A stretch of 64,000 nucleotides of DNA from Herminiimonas contaminans (GCF_015645465.1 NZ_JADOEL010000002.1:1-64000), one strand, 5' to 3'. Shown: positions 27,477-35,204, counted from the stretch's first letter. The notes: generated by a model from the letters alone, not told the origin. Numbers and translations: made by a program.

Positions 27477-28019
27477 TTAAAACAGTTCGACGTCGCCGCT
27501 TTCCATATGCGTCTGACGCACTGCTTTCCACAATTCATTCTCGAGATTGATGCTTTGTGTTTTCAGGCTGACATTTGCCTGCTCCAGCAAATCCTGCAAC
27601 TGGCTTTGATCTGCCTCGCCCGGTATCGCGGCACTATGTGTACCCAGCACTTCCAGTACATCACGCACTCCGACCAGCCTCTGCATCGCGCGACCTATCA
27701 GTTGATTCGTCATATCCTGGAACTGCAAACCCGTCACCGCAGAATTCACATGCTGATCGATCTGTGCCGCCTTGCTCTTGAGCTCGCCCACTGCGGCGGC
27801 GGGTGCCTGTGCCAGCAGCGCATCAACCATCTGTTGCTGCGCACTTACCGCTTCGTGGATCGCCATGAAACTGGCACTCAGTTTTTCTATCGCTTCACTC
27901 AACAAGATATTGGTTTGCACCAGATCTGTTTCGATTTCCGACAGATGCTGACTTCCGTGTTCAGACAAGCCCGTTAATAGTTTCTTTATTTCCAGCGCCA
28001 ACGAATTTTTTATTGTCAT
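27477..28019 (-). CDS. CheZ-like helical protein with D-x-x-x-Q motif and SGDVELF tail
   Basis: A 180-residue, almost entirely helical protein. The segment GLQFQDMTNQLIGRAMQRL (about 98-115) matches the CheZ active helix (DFQDLTGQVIKKV in the CheZ of this cluster), keeping D102 and Q106 in the catalytic D-x-x-x-Q spacing. The C-terminus ends SGDVELF, the same tail as CheD at 22731 although encoded by different codons. It lies between motB and the CheY-like receiver gene. I infer a second phosphatase for a chemotaxis regulator, or a structural chemotaxis protein that shares a docking tail with CheD. Canonical CheZ is separately encoded, so this is not a displaced cheZ. Confidence 0.7.
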   Translation of the reverse strand: MTIKNSLALEIKKLLTGLSEHGSQHLSEIETDLVQTNILLSEAIEKLSASFMAIHEAVSAQQQMVDALLAQAPAAAVGELKSKAAQIDQHVNSAVTGLQFQDMTNQLIGRAMQRLVGVRDVLEVLGTHSAAIPGEADQSQLQDLLEQANVSLKTQSINLENELWKAVRQTHMESGDVELF

Positions 28020-28058
28020 GGGAGCACCCGCTCATTTCGTTTACTTACAGCACTTTGC

Positions 28059-29045
28059 TTATCTTGCAATTGGGGCTACCGGAGCTGCTGGTGCAACTGG
28101 GGCTGGCTTCACTTGCTGCGCATTCACGGCGTTCTCGACGACTTCCTGCGCACTCTCCTTGTCACTCACATCAACTTTTCTGTTTTCCTGCGTGATCGAA
28201 TCTTCGGCTTTCTTGTTTAGCACGATGATGCTGATACGACGATTGACCGGATTCAGCGGATCAGCAGTATCGAACAGCACTGCAGAAGACAAACCGACGA
28301 CCCGCAACATTTTGTTTTCCGCCATGCCGCCAGCGACCAGCTCACGACGCGAAGCATTGGCCCGGTCGGAAGACAGTTCCCAGTTGCTATAGCTTTTTTC
28401 ACCGCTCGAATATGGCGTCGCGTCGGTATGGCCGGACAGGCTGATACGGTTAGGAATATCGTTCAGGATCTTGGCGATTTCGTGCAGGATGACTTTGGTA
28501 TACGGCTGTAACTCGGCACGTGCCAATGCAAACATCGGACGGTTCTTTTCATCCACGATCTGGATGCGCAAACCTTCGGTCGTGATGTCGATCAGTAATT
28601 GATTTTTGAATTGCTGCAAACCGGGAATGGTATCGATCGCTTTCTCGATACGTTCTTTCAACGCCTTGAGGCGATTGATCTCCTGGCGTTCCAGTTCTGC
28701 TTCTGCCGCTTTCAGGTTGAAGTTCTTGGCTGGCGTCAGGTCTTCACCTTTTTTCTGCTGACCGTCGATACGGGTCATGTCCTTGCCGCCGCCCTTGATC
28801 ACGCTCGAGCTGTCGCCGCTACCGGAACCGCCAGCCATCGCCACTTTCAAAGGAGTACTGAAGAAGTCAGCGATCCCTTGCAGATCGCCTTTGGTGGTCG
28901 AGCCCAGCAACCACATCAATAAAAAGAAAGCCATCATCGCCGTGACGAAATCGGCGTAGGCGATTTTCCAGGCGCCGCCGTGATGGCCGCCCCCGGATTT
29001 TTTGATACGTTTGATGATGATGGGACGGAGTCCTTCGTCAGCCAT
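28059..29045 (-). CDS. motB: Flagellar motor stator protein MotB
   Basis: A 328-residue peptidoglycan-anchored stator subunit. The cytoplasmic N-terminus is basic (IIIKRIKKSGGGHHGG), followed by one transmembrane helix with the proton-carrying aspartate D32 (YADFVTAMMAFFLLMW) and a plug region (GIADFFSTPL). After a long helical linker comes the OmpA-like domain with LSGHTDATPY and NPVNRRISIIVL. The last about 50 residues are low-complexity, rich in alanine, proline and valine. It lies 54 bases downstream of motA and forms the MotAB stator with it. Confidence 0.95.
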   Translation of the reverse strand: MADEGLRPIIIKRIKKSGGGHHGGAWKIAYADFVTAMMAFFLLMWLLGSTTKGDLQGIADFFSTPLKVAMAGGSGSGDSSSVIKGGGKDMTRIDGQQKKGEDLTPAKNFNLKAAEAELERQEINRLKALKERIEKAIDTIPGLQQFKNQLLIDITTEGLRIQIVDEKNRPMFALARAELQPYTKVILHEIAKILNDIPNRISLSGHTDATPYSSGEKSYSNWELSSDRANASRRELVAGGMAENKMLRVVGLSSAVLFDTADPLNPVNRRISIIVLNKKAEDSITQENRKVDVSDKESAQEVVENAVNAQQVKPAPVAPAAPVAPIAR

Positions 29046-29099
29046 GCCAGTCTCCGTTAGATTACTTTTTTACTTGCGACGCAAAGTTAATAAATGGGT

Positions 29100-29960
29100 T
29101 TATTTTGTTTTCGACTGTCTGATGTGCTCTTCCATCTCGCTGAAGGAAGGACGCTCAGTCGAGAACAGGACCTTACGGCCGAATTCAACTGCCAGTGCAG
29201 GTGCGTAACCATTCAGGCTGGCCAGCAAAGTCACTTTCACACATTGGAAAATCTTCGAAGATTCATGCAGCTTCTGTTCCAGCAAGCTCGACAAAGGAGT
29301 CACGAAACCGTAAGACAGCAAAATACCGAGGAAGGTACCAACCAGCGCGTGTGCGATCAGCATACCCAGTTCGGCCGGTGGCAAGCCCACCGACTCCATC
29401 GTATGCACCACCCCCATCACCGCGGCCACGATACCGAACGCAGGCAAGCCGTCACCGACTTTAGCCACGCAATGCACCGGCACTTCACCTTCGGCGTGAT
29501 GGGTTTCAATCTCGTTATCCATCAGGTTTTCGATCTGGAATGCATCCATATTGCCCGACACCATGAGGCGCAGGTAATCGGTCATGAATTCGATGGTGTG
29601 GTGATCAGCCAGTACCGTCGGATACTTGGCGAAGATTGCGCTTTCTTCCGGCGACTCGATATCACCTTCGATCGACATCAAACCTTCTTTGCGGACCTTG
29701 GTCAGGATTTCGAATAAAAGCGTCATCAGCTCCATATACAAACTCTTTGTATATTTGGAACCTTTAAAAACGCTAGGCAAAGCCTTCAGTGTCGCCTTGA
29801 TTGCTTTGCCGTTGTTACCAACGAAGAAGGCACCAACCGCAGCGCCGCCGATCATGAGCAACTCAAGGGGTTGAAACAAAGCGGCCAAATGACCACCAGC
29901 CAGAGCGAAGCCGCCAAAGACCGATAGGACGACAACCAGATATCCAATGATGACTAACAA
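29100..29960 (-). CDS. motA: Flagellar motor stator protein MotA
   Basis: A 286-residue four-helix inner-membrane proton channel subunit. Helices lie at about 1-22, 28-50, 170-190 and 200-222. The cytoplasmic loop contains the charged residues that contact FliG, and the third-helix segment GIVAAVMGVVHTMESVG has the family pattern. Length and the LVIIGYLVVVLSVFGGF start are typical of MotA in beta- and gammaproteobacteria. 212 bases separate it from the methyltransferase gene; they hold an inverted repeat and a possible promoter element. Confidence 0.95.
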   Translation of the reverse strand: MLVIIGYLVVVLSVFGGFALAGGHLAALFQPLELLMIGGAAVGAFFVGNNGKAIKATLKALPSVFKGSKYTKSLYMELMTLLFEILTKVRKEGLMSIEGDIESPEESAIFAKYPTVLADHHTIEFMTDYLRLMVSGNMDAFQIENLMDNEIETHHAEGEVPVHCVAKVGDGLPAFGIVAAVMGVVHTMESVGLPPAELGMLIAHALVGTFLGILLSYGFVTPLSSLLEQKLHESSKIFQCVKVTLLASLNGYAPALAVEFGRKVLFSTERPSFSEMEEHIRQSKTK

Positions 29961-30067
29961 GTGCGCTCGCTCCGTTTTTCTTAGGTTTAGGCTGCCATTA
30001 TTGCCTTAACAGTTGCATACGCGCAACCAAGATGACAGCCCACCTGTTGTATATAAGGGTGGTATTG

Positions 30068-30129
30068 ACCGCTCAAGCGCTCATATGCTTTCAACGGCGT
30101 GAATTGTTGGAACTTGAGCGGTTATCGGG
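30068..30129. promoter_or_regulatory. Ten-base inverted repeat and possible sigma-28 minus-10 upstream of motA
   Basis: ACCGCTCAAG (30068-30077) and CTTGAGCGGT (30113-30122) are perfect inverted copies separated by 35 bases. Just outside the distal copy the minus strand reads CCCGATAA (30122-30129), one base from the sigma-28 minus-10 consensus GCCGATAA, but the matching minus-35 (TAAA) is poor. The block is about 110-170 bases upstream of motA. It could be an operator, or a long-loop structure between the methyltransferase gene and motA. Confidence 0.35.
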
Positions 30130-30172
30130 GAGGAATCACTGAAATAAAGCTGAGAGATGCGCTCAGATTTGC

Positions 30173-30973
30173 TCAGATACGCCAGCCGTAAAGCTGGACG
30201 CCACTTGCGTCGGGGGATAGCACGATATCGGGCGTGGTCCCCGGGATGATGAACTCATAACTAAGCAGCAAAGTACCGCTGCGCATTTCTGCCTTGGCCT
30301 TGCGCCACAGATTCGGCATGGCTGCCGGTGACAGATAAGCAAACACCACATCGTAGTCAGCAAAATTCAGGCGGCCGTAGTCGCCGCGCTCAAAGCGCGC
30401 ACCACTGGCACCGAAGCGCGCACGCAGACTGCTGATCAGCCACGGCAAGGGCGCGATCTCAATACCGACGAAACGACTTTCCGGTCGACGTCGCGCCAGA
30501 CTCATCACCAGGCCGCCGAGACCACTGCCTATATCTATAAAGCTGATTTTTTGTTCAGGCGGCAGCACACCTTCGACCGCCTGCCATGTGGACAGACGTG
30601 ACGGGTAATACGGGACCTGGGTACGGAAGGTGCTCCAGTAGAGGAATAGCAGAACCAGGAAAGCAGCCAGGAAGATAAACGGCGACCATTGCAGGCTTAG
30701 AGTCAGCAACAGTACCGGCAAAAACAGCAGTTGGATTAACAACCACCACGGTGCGAGCCCGCGCCACCACGACAAACCAGCAGCGACCACGCCTTGCAGA
30801 CAAGCCGCAACCAACACATTCATGGACCAGCCGAAAACTGCCGCCAGGCTATACGCCAGCAGCAGTACGATAAAAAAGGAGGAGATTTGAAACAGAAGGG
30901 CTTGCACTGCCGGTATCTGGAATACCGTCCCTGGAGGCGCCGACTTTGCGCCGGAGCGCCCCACTTTCTTCAC
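30173..30973 (-). CDS. Membrane-anchored class I SAM-dependent methyltransferase
   Basis: A 266-residue protein with two parts. Residues about 20-115 form three or four transmembrane helices. The cytoplasmic remainder is a class I methyltransferase with SAM motif I at 145-154 (FIDIGSGLGG), the acidic residue after strand 2 (FVGIEIAP), and a later DVVFAYLSPAAM segment. The substrate is not evident; it does not resemble the flagellin lysine methylase FliB. It lies 32 bases downstream of flhC and upstream of motA, so it is embedded in the flagellar master operon. Its placement suggests a motility-linked or membrane-linked methylation, but that is inference. Confidence 0.75.
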   Translation of the reverse strand: MKKVGRSGAKSAPPGTVFQIPAVQALLFQISSFFIVLLLAYSLAAVFGWSMNVLVAACLQGVVAAGLSWWRGLAPWWLLIQLLFLPVLLLTLSLQWSPFIFLAAFLVLLFLYWSTFRTQVPYYPSRLSTWQAVEGVLPPEQKISFIDIGSGLGGLVMSLARRRPESRFVGIEIAPLPWLISSLRARFGASGARFERGDYGRLNFADYDVVFAYLSPAAMPNLWRKAKAEMRSGTLLLSYEFIIPGTTPDIVLSPDASGVQLYGWRI

Positions 30974-31005
30974 ACAGACACTCTTTCAATAATAAGACTA
31001 TCCGT

Positions 31006-31551
31006 TCAGGCGGCCAGCAGACTGTCTGCCTTGGCACGTTTGGTTTTACCTGCCCGGGATGGCATATGGCACAGGCCACAGGTGTAATTTGCATTCAAAT
31101 CGAGGCGATGCACGACGAAATTGCCGCCGCATTCGCTGCAACATGCAGTTGCCAGCATTTTGCTGTCGAAGAATCGTACCAGAGTCCAGGCGCGCGTCAA
31201 TGACAAAACTGGCTCACCATCCGCACCCAGCTCAACCTGCTCCAGGTAAAGCTTGTACGCTTTCATCACAGCCTGGATGCCAGAGATCTGTGCATGTTCG
31301 ATCAGGTATTTATGGATGCCCATAAACAATGAGGAATGTATATTCGGCTGCCAGGTAATAAACCAGTCGGTCGAAAATGGCAACATCCCTTTCGGCGGCG
31401 ATACGCCACGCAATTCTTTATATAGCTTCAGCAAGCGTTCGCGCGACAGCGTGGTTTCCGATTCCAGCAACTGCAGACGTGCACCCAAATTAATGAGTTC
31501 GATTGCAAGCTGAATTTCTTGTGCTTCTGTCACTACACTTTTCTTGGCCAT
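31006..31551 (-). CDS. flhC: Flagellar transcriptional activator FlhC
   Basis: A 181-residue subunit of the FlhD4C2 master activator of flagellar genes. The zinc-binding cysteines are present at C138, C141, C158 and C161 (CCSECGGN and YTCGLCHMP). The N-terminal part is helical, as in the family, and includes WFITWQPNIHSSLF. The gene follows flhD by 51 bases. With FlhD it should activate class II flagellar operons, many of which lie in this same cluster. Confidence 0.95.
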   Translation of the reverse strand: MAKKSVVTEAQEIQLAIELINLGARLQLLESETTLSRERLLKLYKELRGVSPPKGMLPFSTDWFITWQPNIHSSLFMGIHKYLIEHAQISGIQAVMKAYKLYLEQVELGADGEPVLSLTRAWTLVRFFDSKMLATACCSECGGNFVVHRLDLNANYTCGLCHMPSRAGKTKRAKADSLLAA

Positions 31552-31602
31552 TTTTTCGCTCGCTTCTGAAGAATTACAACAATACGGTCGGCAACAGCTT
31601 AA

Positions 31603-31920
31603 TTAAGCAATTTGCTCAACAGCTTGTCCTGCCATCAGGATGGCTGCATGCGAATGCGCAAGCGAGCGATCTTTGTTGTAATTGGTCAGCATGCCGAGTA
31701 TGGCGCCGTCGTCGAAACGGAAGCGGGCCAGCATCATATTGGCACCAGCGAGTTTGAGGATCTGGGCATTGTTCATGCCTTCGATCAGGTCAGCGATCTC
31801 ATTGCTGATTCCGAGGCGGAAGATTGCAGTTGCCTTGTCGGAACGAATCATTTGTTGTGCAAGCATCAAGTAACCCAGGTTGGCGTCACGAATTTCAGCA
31901 ATGATGTCGTTGTTTGTCAT
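31603..31920 (-). CDS. flhD: Flagellar transcriptional activator FlhD
   Basis: A 105-residue FlhD, partner of FlhC. The frame is open upstream to 32040, but that part is not family-like. The start ATG at 31918-31920 (MTNNDIIAEIRDANLGYLML) has AGGGGA six to seven bases upstream and gives a family-typical protein, with the conserved MLAQQMIRSDKATAIFRLGI block. It is the first gene of the motility cluster and is preceded by a long gene-free region with repeats. Confidence 0.94.
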   Translation of the reverse strand: MTNNDIIAEIRDANLGYLMLAQQMIRSDKATAIFRLGISNEIADLIEGMNNAQILKLAGANMMLARFRFDDGAILGMLTNYNKDRSLAHSHAAILMAGQAVEQIA

Positions 31921-32598
31921 GTTATCCCCTGATCTGTGAATTTCCTGGCGGTAATTTGTAGCCAGTGATTGCATTCTGCAGGGGGAAACTGGGGGCTGGA
32001 ATAGGCAGGTTTCTGTATTTTTATACAGAGCAGACGACAATAAGCCGGTAGGCGTTTGTCTTACAAACGTCGACCAGCATTCAATACGCGCTCACATGAA
32101 ATGAGGCGGAGAGTGGCTTGCATATTGCATCTGAGCATTTATTTCGCATTCAGATGTTGCTTATAAAAAAGCATGTTTTGAGGCAATTTTTAGTGATTCT
32201 GGGGGATACAGAATTTTCCAAAAATCGACTCCAGAGACAAAAAAATGAACTTCTTTTCTCGCTCTTGTCTCTTTAACGGCACGTTTTTTCCAAACTTTAG
32301 GGTTAAAACAAAATATTTTTAAAATATTTTCAGAACCCAAAATCAGGAAAGATTCCCTGCTGTCTGAATTTGATAACGGCCGCGAAAACCAGAACTTTAG
32401 GGTTTCAGTGAAAATATTTTGATTTTTTTTCGATTTATTACACTTTACTTATTAAATTGATATCTCAATCGTTCAAACTAAGCCTCTTCCCCTTATCTGA
32501 TCGATACTTCGTTATTTTTTATGCAATGAATTAACAGCGATCAGAATGCCACTGGCGCGACTAACAAAATCTGGTATTGTTATCTCACCCTCAACCCA
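31921..32598 (-). promoter_or_regulatory. Long gene-free leader/promoter region of flhDC with repeats
   Basis: About 690 bases between flhD and the next gene hold no credible ORF. Visible elements: a hairpin CGTTTGT-CTT-ACAAACG (32053-32069); a dyad ATTCTG-N7-CAGAAT (32196-32214); two copies of AACTTTAGGGTT exactly 100 bases apart (32293-32304 and 32393-32404); and three copies of the palindrome AAAATATTTT (32310-32319, 32321-32330 and 32411-32420), two of them back to back. Such AT-rich, repeat-laden regions upstream of flhDC usually bind several regulators. I cannot fix the transcription start or name the binding proteins. Confidence 0.5.
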
Positions 32599-32610
32599 AA
32601 GGAGACTCTT

Positions 32611-32817
32611 ATGGATTTGGTAGAAAAATTCGATGCCAAAGGAAAGACCGGTGCCGCTTACCACGTTGAGGTTTATCAAACGCCTATCAGTACGCCCGAT
32701 CCGGACGAACTGCCAGGTTCCAAAACCTATCAATTGGCAGATGGCCGCGCACTCGACCCGCTATCCGACGCAAAATTCAAAATTGTGCAGACCGGGGAAA
32801 AAATTTACAGGGTCTGA
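32611..32817 (+). CDS. Small hypothetical protein (68 aa)
   Basis: A 68-residue, hydrophilic protein starting MDLVEKFDAKGKTGAAYHVEVY, without signal peptide or membrane segment. AAGGAG lies seven to eight bases upstream of the ATG, a strong site for a gene of this size. It ends in KFKIVQTGEKIYRV and resembles small beta-strand-rich cytosolic proteins, but I do not recognise a named family. It is followed within 80 bases by a strong terminator, so it is likely a monocistronic transcript diverging from flhDC. Confidence 0.7.
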   Translation: MDLVEKFDAKGKTGAAYHVEVYQTPISTPDPDELPGSKTYQLADGRALDPLSDAKFKIVQTGEKIYRV

Positions 32818-32892
32818 GCCCATCTCATACACAGACGCAGCCTCAGCCCACATCAAACGCCGCATGGCCACACACTGACCGCTACGGCAAAT

Positions 32893-32927
32893 AAAAAAGC
32901 CCGCATCCAGACGATGCGGGCTTTTTT
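32893..32927. terminator. Strong bidirectional Rho-independent terminator
   Basis: A perfect 15-pair stem: AAAAAAGCCCGCATC (32893-32907), loop CAGAC, then GATGCGGGCTTTTTT (32913-32927). The U run exists in both directions, so it can end both the plus-strand 68-residue gene and the convergent hypothetical gene at 32963. Confidence 0.92.
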
Positions 32928-32962
32928 ACATCCAGGCCTGGCGAGTCGCACTCGCCTGCCGC

Positions 32963-33481
32963 TCAGAAGTATTGTTCGACGATCTCGCCAAAAGCAGCTT
33001 CAGCGGTCATCCCCTTCTTCATCAGATTGGTTATGTCCTGCGAATAAGCGCGGATGCCTTCCGGTAGCTTCTGTACGTTGTTCTTGAAGTATTCGTACTT
33101 CTGGATATCGATCAGGTCACCCGGACGTGCTGCAGGTGTGCTGCTGCCCCGTACGCTGCGAACTGCACGCGTGGTGGTAGTCACACGCTTGACACCGACG
33201 TTGGCTATCGCACTCTCTATTTGCGCCAGTGTCAGCACAGGAGTTGCATTGGCACCGACAAATTCATCTTCGCCCGGATGCAGCAAATGGTTATTGCTGT
33301 CGAATGCCATTTTCTTTTCAAAACTATTGATGACCTGGTAGTGCGGCTTTTGTCCCGGCCCGTTCAATGCAAACTGTACGCGATCGCCGTAAGACTTCAT
33401 CTGCGTTACGACATCCTTCAGGTAATCCGCGGTCAGCGTATCTATCTTTCCATCCCAGCGCTTGCTTCTCTTCGTGTTCAA
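32963..33481 (-). CDS. Hypothetical protein downstream of tRNA-Ser
   Basis: An open frame that could reach 33592, but that version would run through the tRNA-Ser terminator and into the 3' end of the tRNA gene. A start inside the gap is more sensible: TTG at 33479-33481 with GGAA upstream, giving 172 residues (LNTKRSKRWDGKIDTLTADY onwards), or ATG near residue 65 of the long frame (MKSYGDRVQFALN). The protein is hydrophilic, with a threonine/arginine-rich middle (TTTTRAVRSVRGSS) and a helical C-terminus ending FGEIVEQYF. No family is recognised. It ends 36 bases before the bidirectional terminator. Start site and even coding status are less sure than for its neighbours. Confidence 0.5.
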   Translation of the reverse strand: MNTKRSKRWDGKIDTLTADYLKDVVTQMKSYGDRVQFALNGPGQKPHYQVINSFEKKMAFDSNNHLLHPGEDEFVGANATPVLTLAQIESAIANVGVKRVTTTTRAVRSVRGSSTPAARPGDLIDIQKYEYFKNNVQKLPEGIRAYSQDITNLMKKGMTAEAAFGEIVEQYF

Positions 33482-33520
33482 AATACGTATTCCAGTAAAA
33501 GTGACTCTATCCAATTCGAG

Positions 33521-33556
33521 AAAGAAAAAAAGCCCTTGATTTTCATCAAGGGCTTT
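33521..33556 (-). terminator. Rho-independent terminator of tRNA-Ser
   Basis: A perfect 12-pair stem, AAAGCCCTTGAT (33529-33540) and ATCAAGGGCTTT (33545-33556) with a TTTC loop. On the minus strand it is followed by a long T run. It starts nine bases after the tRNA 3' end. Confidence 0.92.
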
Positions 33557-33564
33557 CAATTCTT

Positions 33565-33658
33565 TGGCGGAGACGGTGAGATTCGAACTCACGATACAGG
33601 TTTAAGCCCATATGCTTCCTTAGCAGGGAAGTGCCTTCGGCCACTCGGCCACGTCTCC
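33565..33658 (-). tRNA. tRNA-Ser (anticodon GCU)
   Basis: A 94-base class II tRNA on the minus strand. The acceptor GGAGACG pairs with CGTCTCC, the discriminator is G and CCA is encoded. The anticodon loop reads CCCTGCTAAGG, anticodon GCT (GCU), decoding AGC/AGU. A long variable arm precedes the T arm, whose loop is GTTCGAATC. A promoter and a terminator flank it closely, so it is a single-gene transcript. Confidence 0.95.
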
Positions 33659-33703
33659 ACATTACTTCAGCAACGTCGACAGCCCGTCACCAGAAGGTCC
33701 AGC

Positions 33704-33732
33704 ATCATAACTTTTCACGCATGTCTGGTCAA
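33704..33732 (-). promoter_or_regulatory. Sigma-70 promoter of tRNA-Ser
   Basis: On the minus strand TTGACC (33727-33732) and TATGAT (33704-33709) are separated by 17 bases, a near-consensus sigma-70 promoter. Transcription would begin about 38 bases before the mature tRNA 5' end. Confidence 0.8.
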
Positions 33733-33772
33733 CCCAAAACTATGCATTTCCATGTATGACTTGTTTTCTTTT

Positions 33773-35026
33773 TTAATTACTTTTTTCCAGATCGAAGGTC
33801 TTGTGCAAGGCACGAACTGCCAATTCCATATACTTCTCGTCGATCAGGACCGAAATCTTGATTTCCGAAGTCGAGATCATCTGGATGTTGATGCCCTCTT
33901 CCGACAAGGTACGGAACATTTGCGACGCGATACCAACATGGCTGCGCATGCCTACACCAACCACCGAGACTTTGGACACTTTAGTGTCGCCCTGGATGCT
34001 GGCTGCACCAATGTGTGCTTTGACGCTTTCATTCAATACATCCACTGCCTTGGCGTAATCGCCACGTGGGACGGTGAAGGTAAAGTCTGTTTTGCCGTCG
34101 ACCGACTGGTTTTGAATGATCATGTCGACTTCGATATTTGCCGCAGCAATCGGTCCCAGGATCTGATACGCGATGCCTGGGCGATCAGGTACGCCCAGTA
34201 CGGTAATTTTCGCTTCATCGCGATTGAATGCTATACCGGTGATGGCAGCTTGTTCCATGTGTGTATCTTCCTCAAACGAAATCAGGGTGCCGGATTTTGC
34301 TTCTTCTTCCAGCGGTATCATAGGATCGGTCAGCGACGACAGCACGCGTGTCGGCATCCGGTAGTTACCAGCAAATTCAACCGAACGAATCTGCAGCACT
34401 TTCGAACCTAGCGATGCCATTTCAAGCATCTCTTCAAAGGTAACTGTATTCAGGCGACGCGCTTCCGACACGACGCGTGGGTCAGTCGTATAAACACCGT
34501 CAACATCTGTGTAAATCAGGCATTCCTGTGCCTTCAGCGCGACTGCAACAGCCACTGCCGAGGTATCGGAGCCGCCACGACCCAGCGTTGCGATATTGCC
34601 GTCGTCGTCCACACCCTGGAAACCAGTGATGATGACGATGCGACCCGCATCCAGATCCTTCTGCACTTTAACGTCGTCGATAGACTGGATGCGCGCTTTG
34701 GTGAAAGCGGAGTCCGTCTTGATCGCGACCTGCCAGCCTGCATACGATACCGCTTCCTTGCCGATAGACTGCAAAGCCATCGCCAGCAAGGCAACAGATA
34801 CCTGCTCGCCGGTAGAAGCCAGCATGTCCAGTTCGCGTGGATCTGGTTGCGGCATGATATCTTTGGCCAATCCGATCAAACGGTTGGTTTCACCGGACAT
34901 CGCCGATGGCACCACTACGATTTGATAACCAGCGTCATGCCATTTGGCGACGCGTCTGGCGACATTTTTGATGCGCTCGGTGGAGCCCATCGAAGTGCCG
35001 CCGTATTTGTGAACGATTAAAGCCAT
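33773..35026 (-). CDS. lysC: Aspartate kinase
   Basis: A 417-residue aspartokinase that phosphorylates aspartate, the first step to lysine, threonine, methionine and diaminopimelate. The amino-acid kinase domain (about 1-250) starts MALIVHKYGGTSMGS and contains GRGGSDTSAVAVA and TDVDGVYTTDPR. Two ACT domains follow (about 265-405) for feedback by end-product amino acids. Length matches the monofunctional class found in beta- and gammaproteobacteria. It is 178 bases downstream of tilS and may share its transcript. Confidence 0.95.
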   Translation of the reverse strand: MALIVHKYGGTSMGSTERIKNVARRVAKWHDAGYQIVVVPSAMSGETNRLIGLAKDIMPQPDPRELDMLASTGEQVSVALLAMALQSIGKEAVSYAGWQVAIKTDSAFTKARIQSIDDVKVQKDLDAGRIVIITGFQGVDDDGNIATLGRGGSDTSAVAVAVALKAQECLIYTDVDGVYTTDPRVVSEARRLNTVTFEEMLEMASLGSKVLQIRSVEFAGNYRMPTRVLSSLTDPMIPLEEEAKSGTLISFEEDTHMEQAAITGIAFNRDEAKITVLGVPDRPGIAYQILGPIAAANIEVDMIIQNQSVDGKTDFTFTVPRGDYAKAVDVLNESVKAHIGAASIQGDTKVSKVSVVGVGMRSHVGIASQMFRTLSEEGINIQMISTSEIKISVLIDEKYMELAVRALHKTFDLEKSN

Positions 35027-35204
35027 AGGGATAGTGAACGAGCTCTTAAAAGAAGAGAAAAGCGTGAAAAATCAACCCTCGACTTTACAGCCTGCAGCGC
35101 AGAATGACAAGTCCGACAAGGCCGCGCCAGCGCCTTGCCTTATCAAAATCACCAAAAATCCCGGGTATGTGCGTTTTCCGTTCTTGATACGGCGCAATTT
35201 AACT

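Noticed and set aside
33482-33592. Extending the hypothetical gene at 32963 upstream to 33592 (209 residues)
   Set aside because: The extra residues would be encoded by the tRNA-Ser terminator and the tRNA 3' end, both clear structures. A start inside the gap is more likely.
33483-33660. Integrated element or attachment site at tRNA-Ser
   Set aside because: tRNA-Ser genes are common integration sites and an orphan gene follows, but there is no integrase, phage gene or repeat of the tRNA 3' end that I can see.
35117-35137. CAAGGC/GCCTTG hairpin between tilS and lysC as a terminator
   Set aside because: The stem is short and imperfect inside, and no T run follows on the minus strand.
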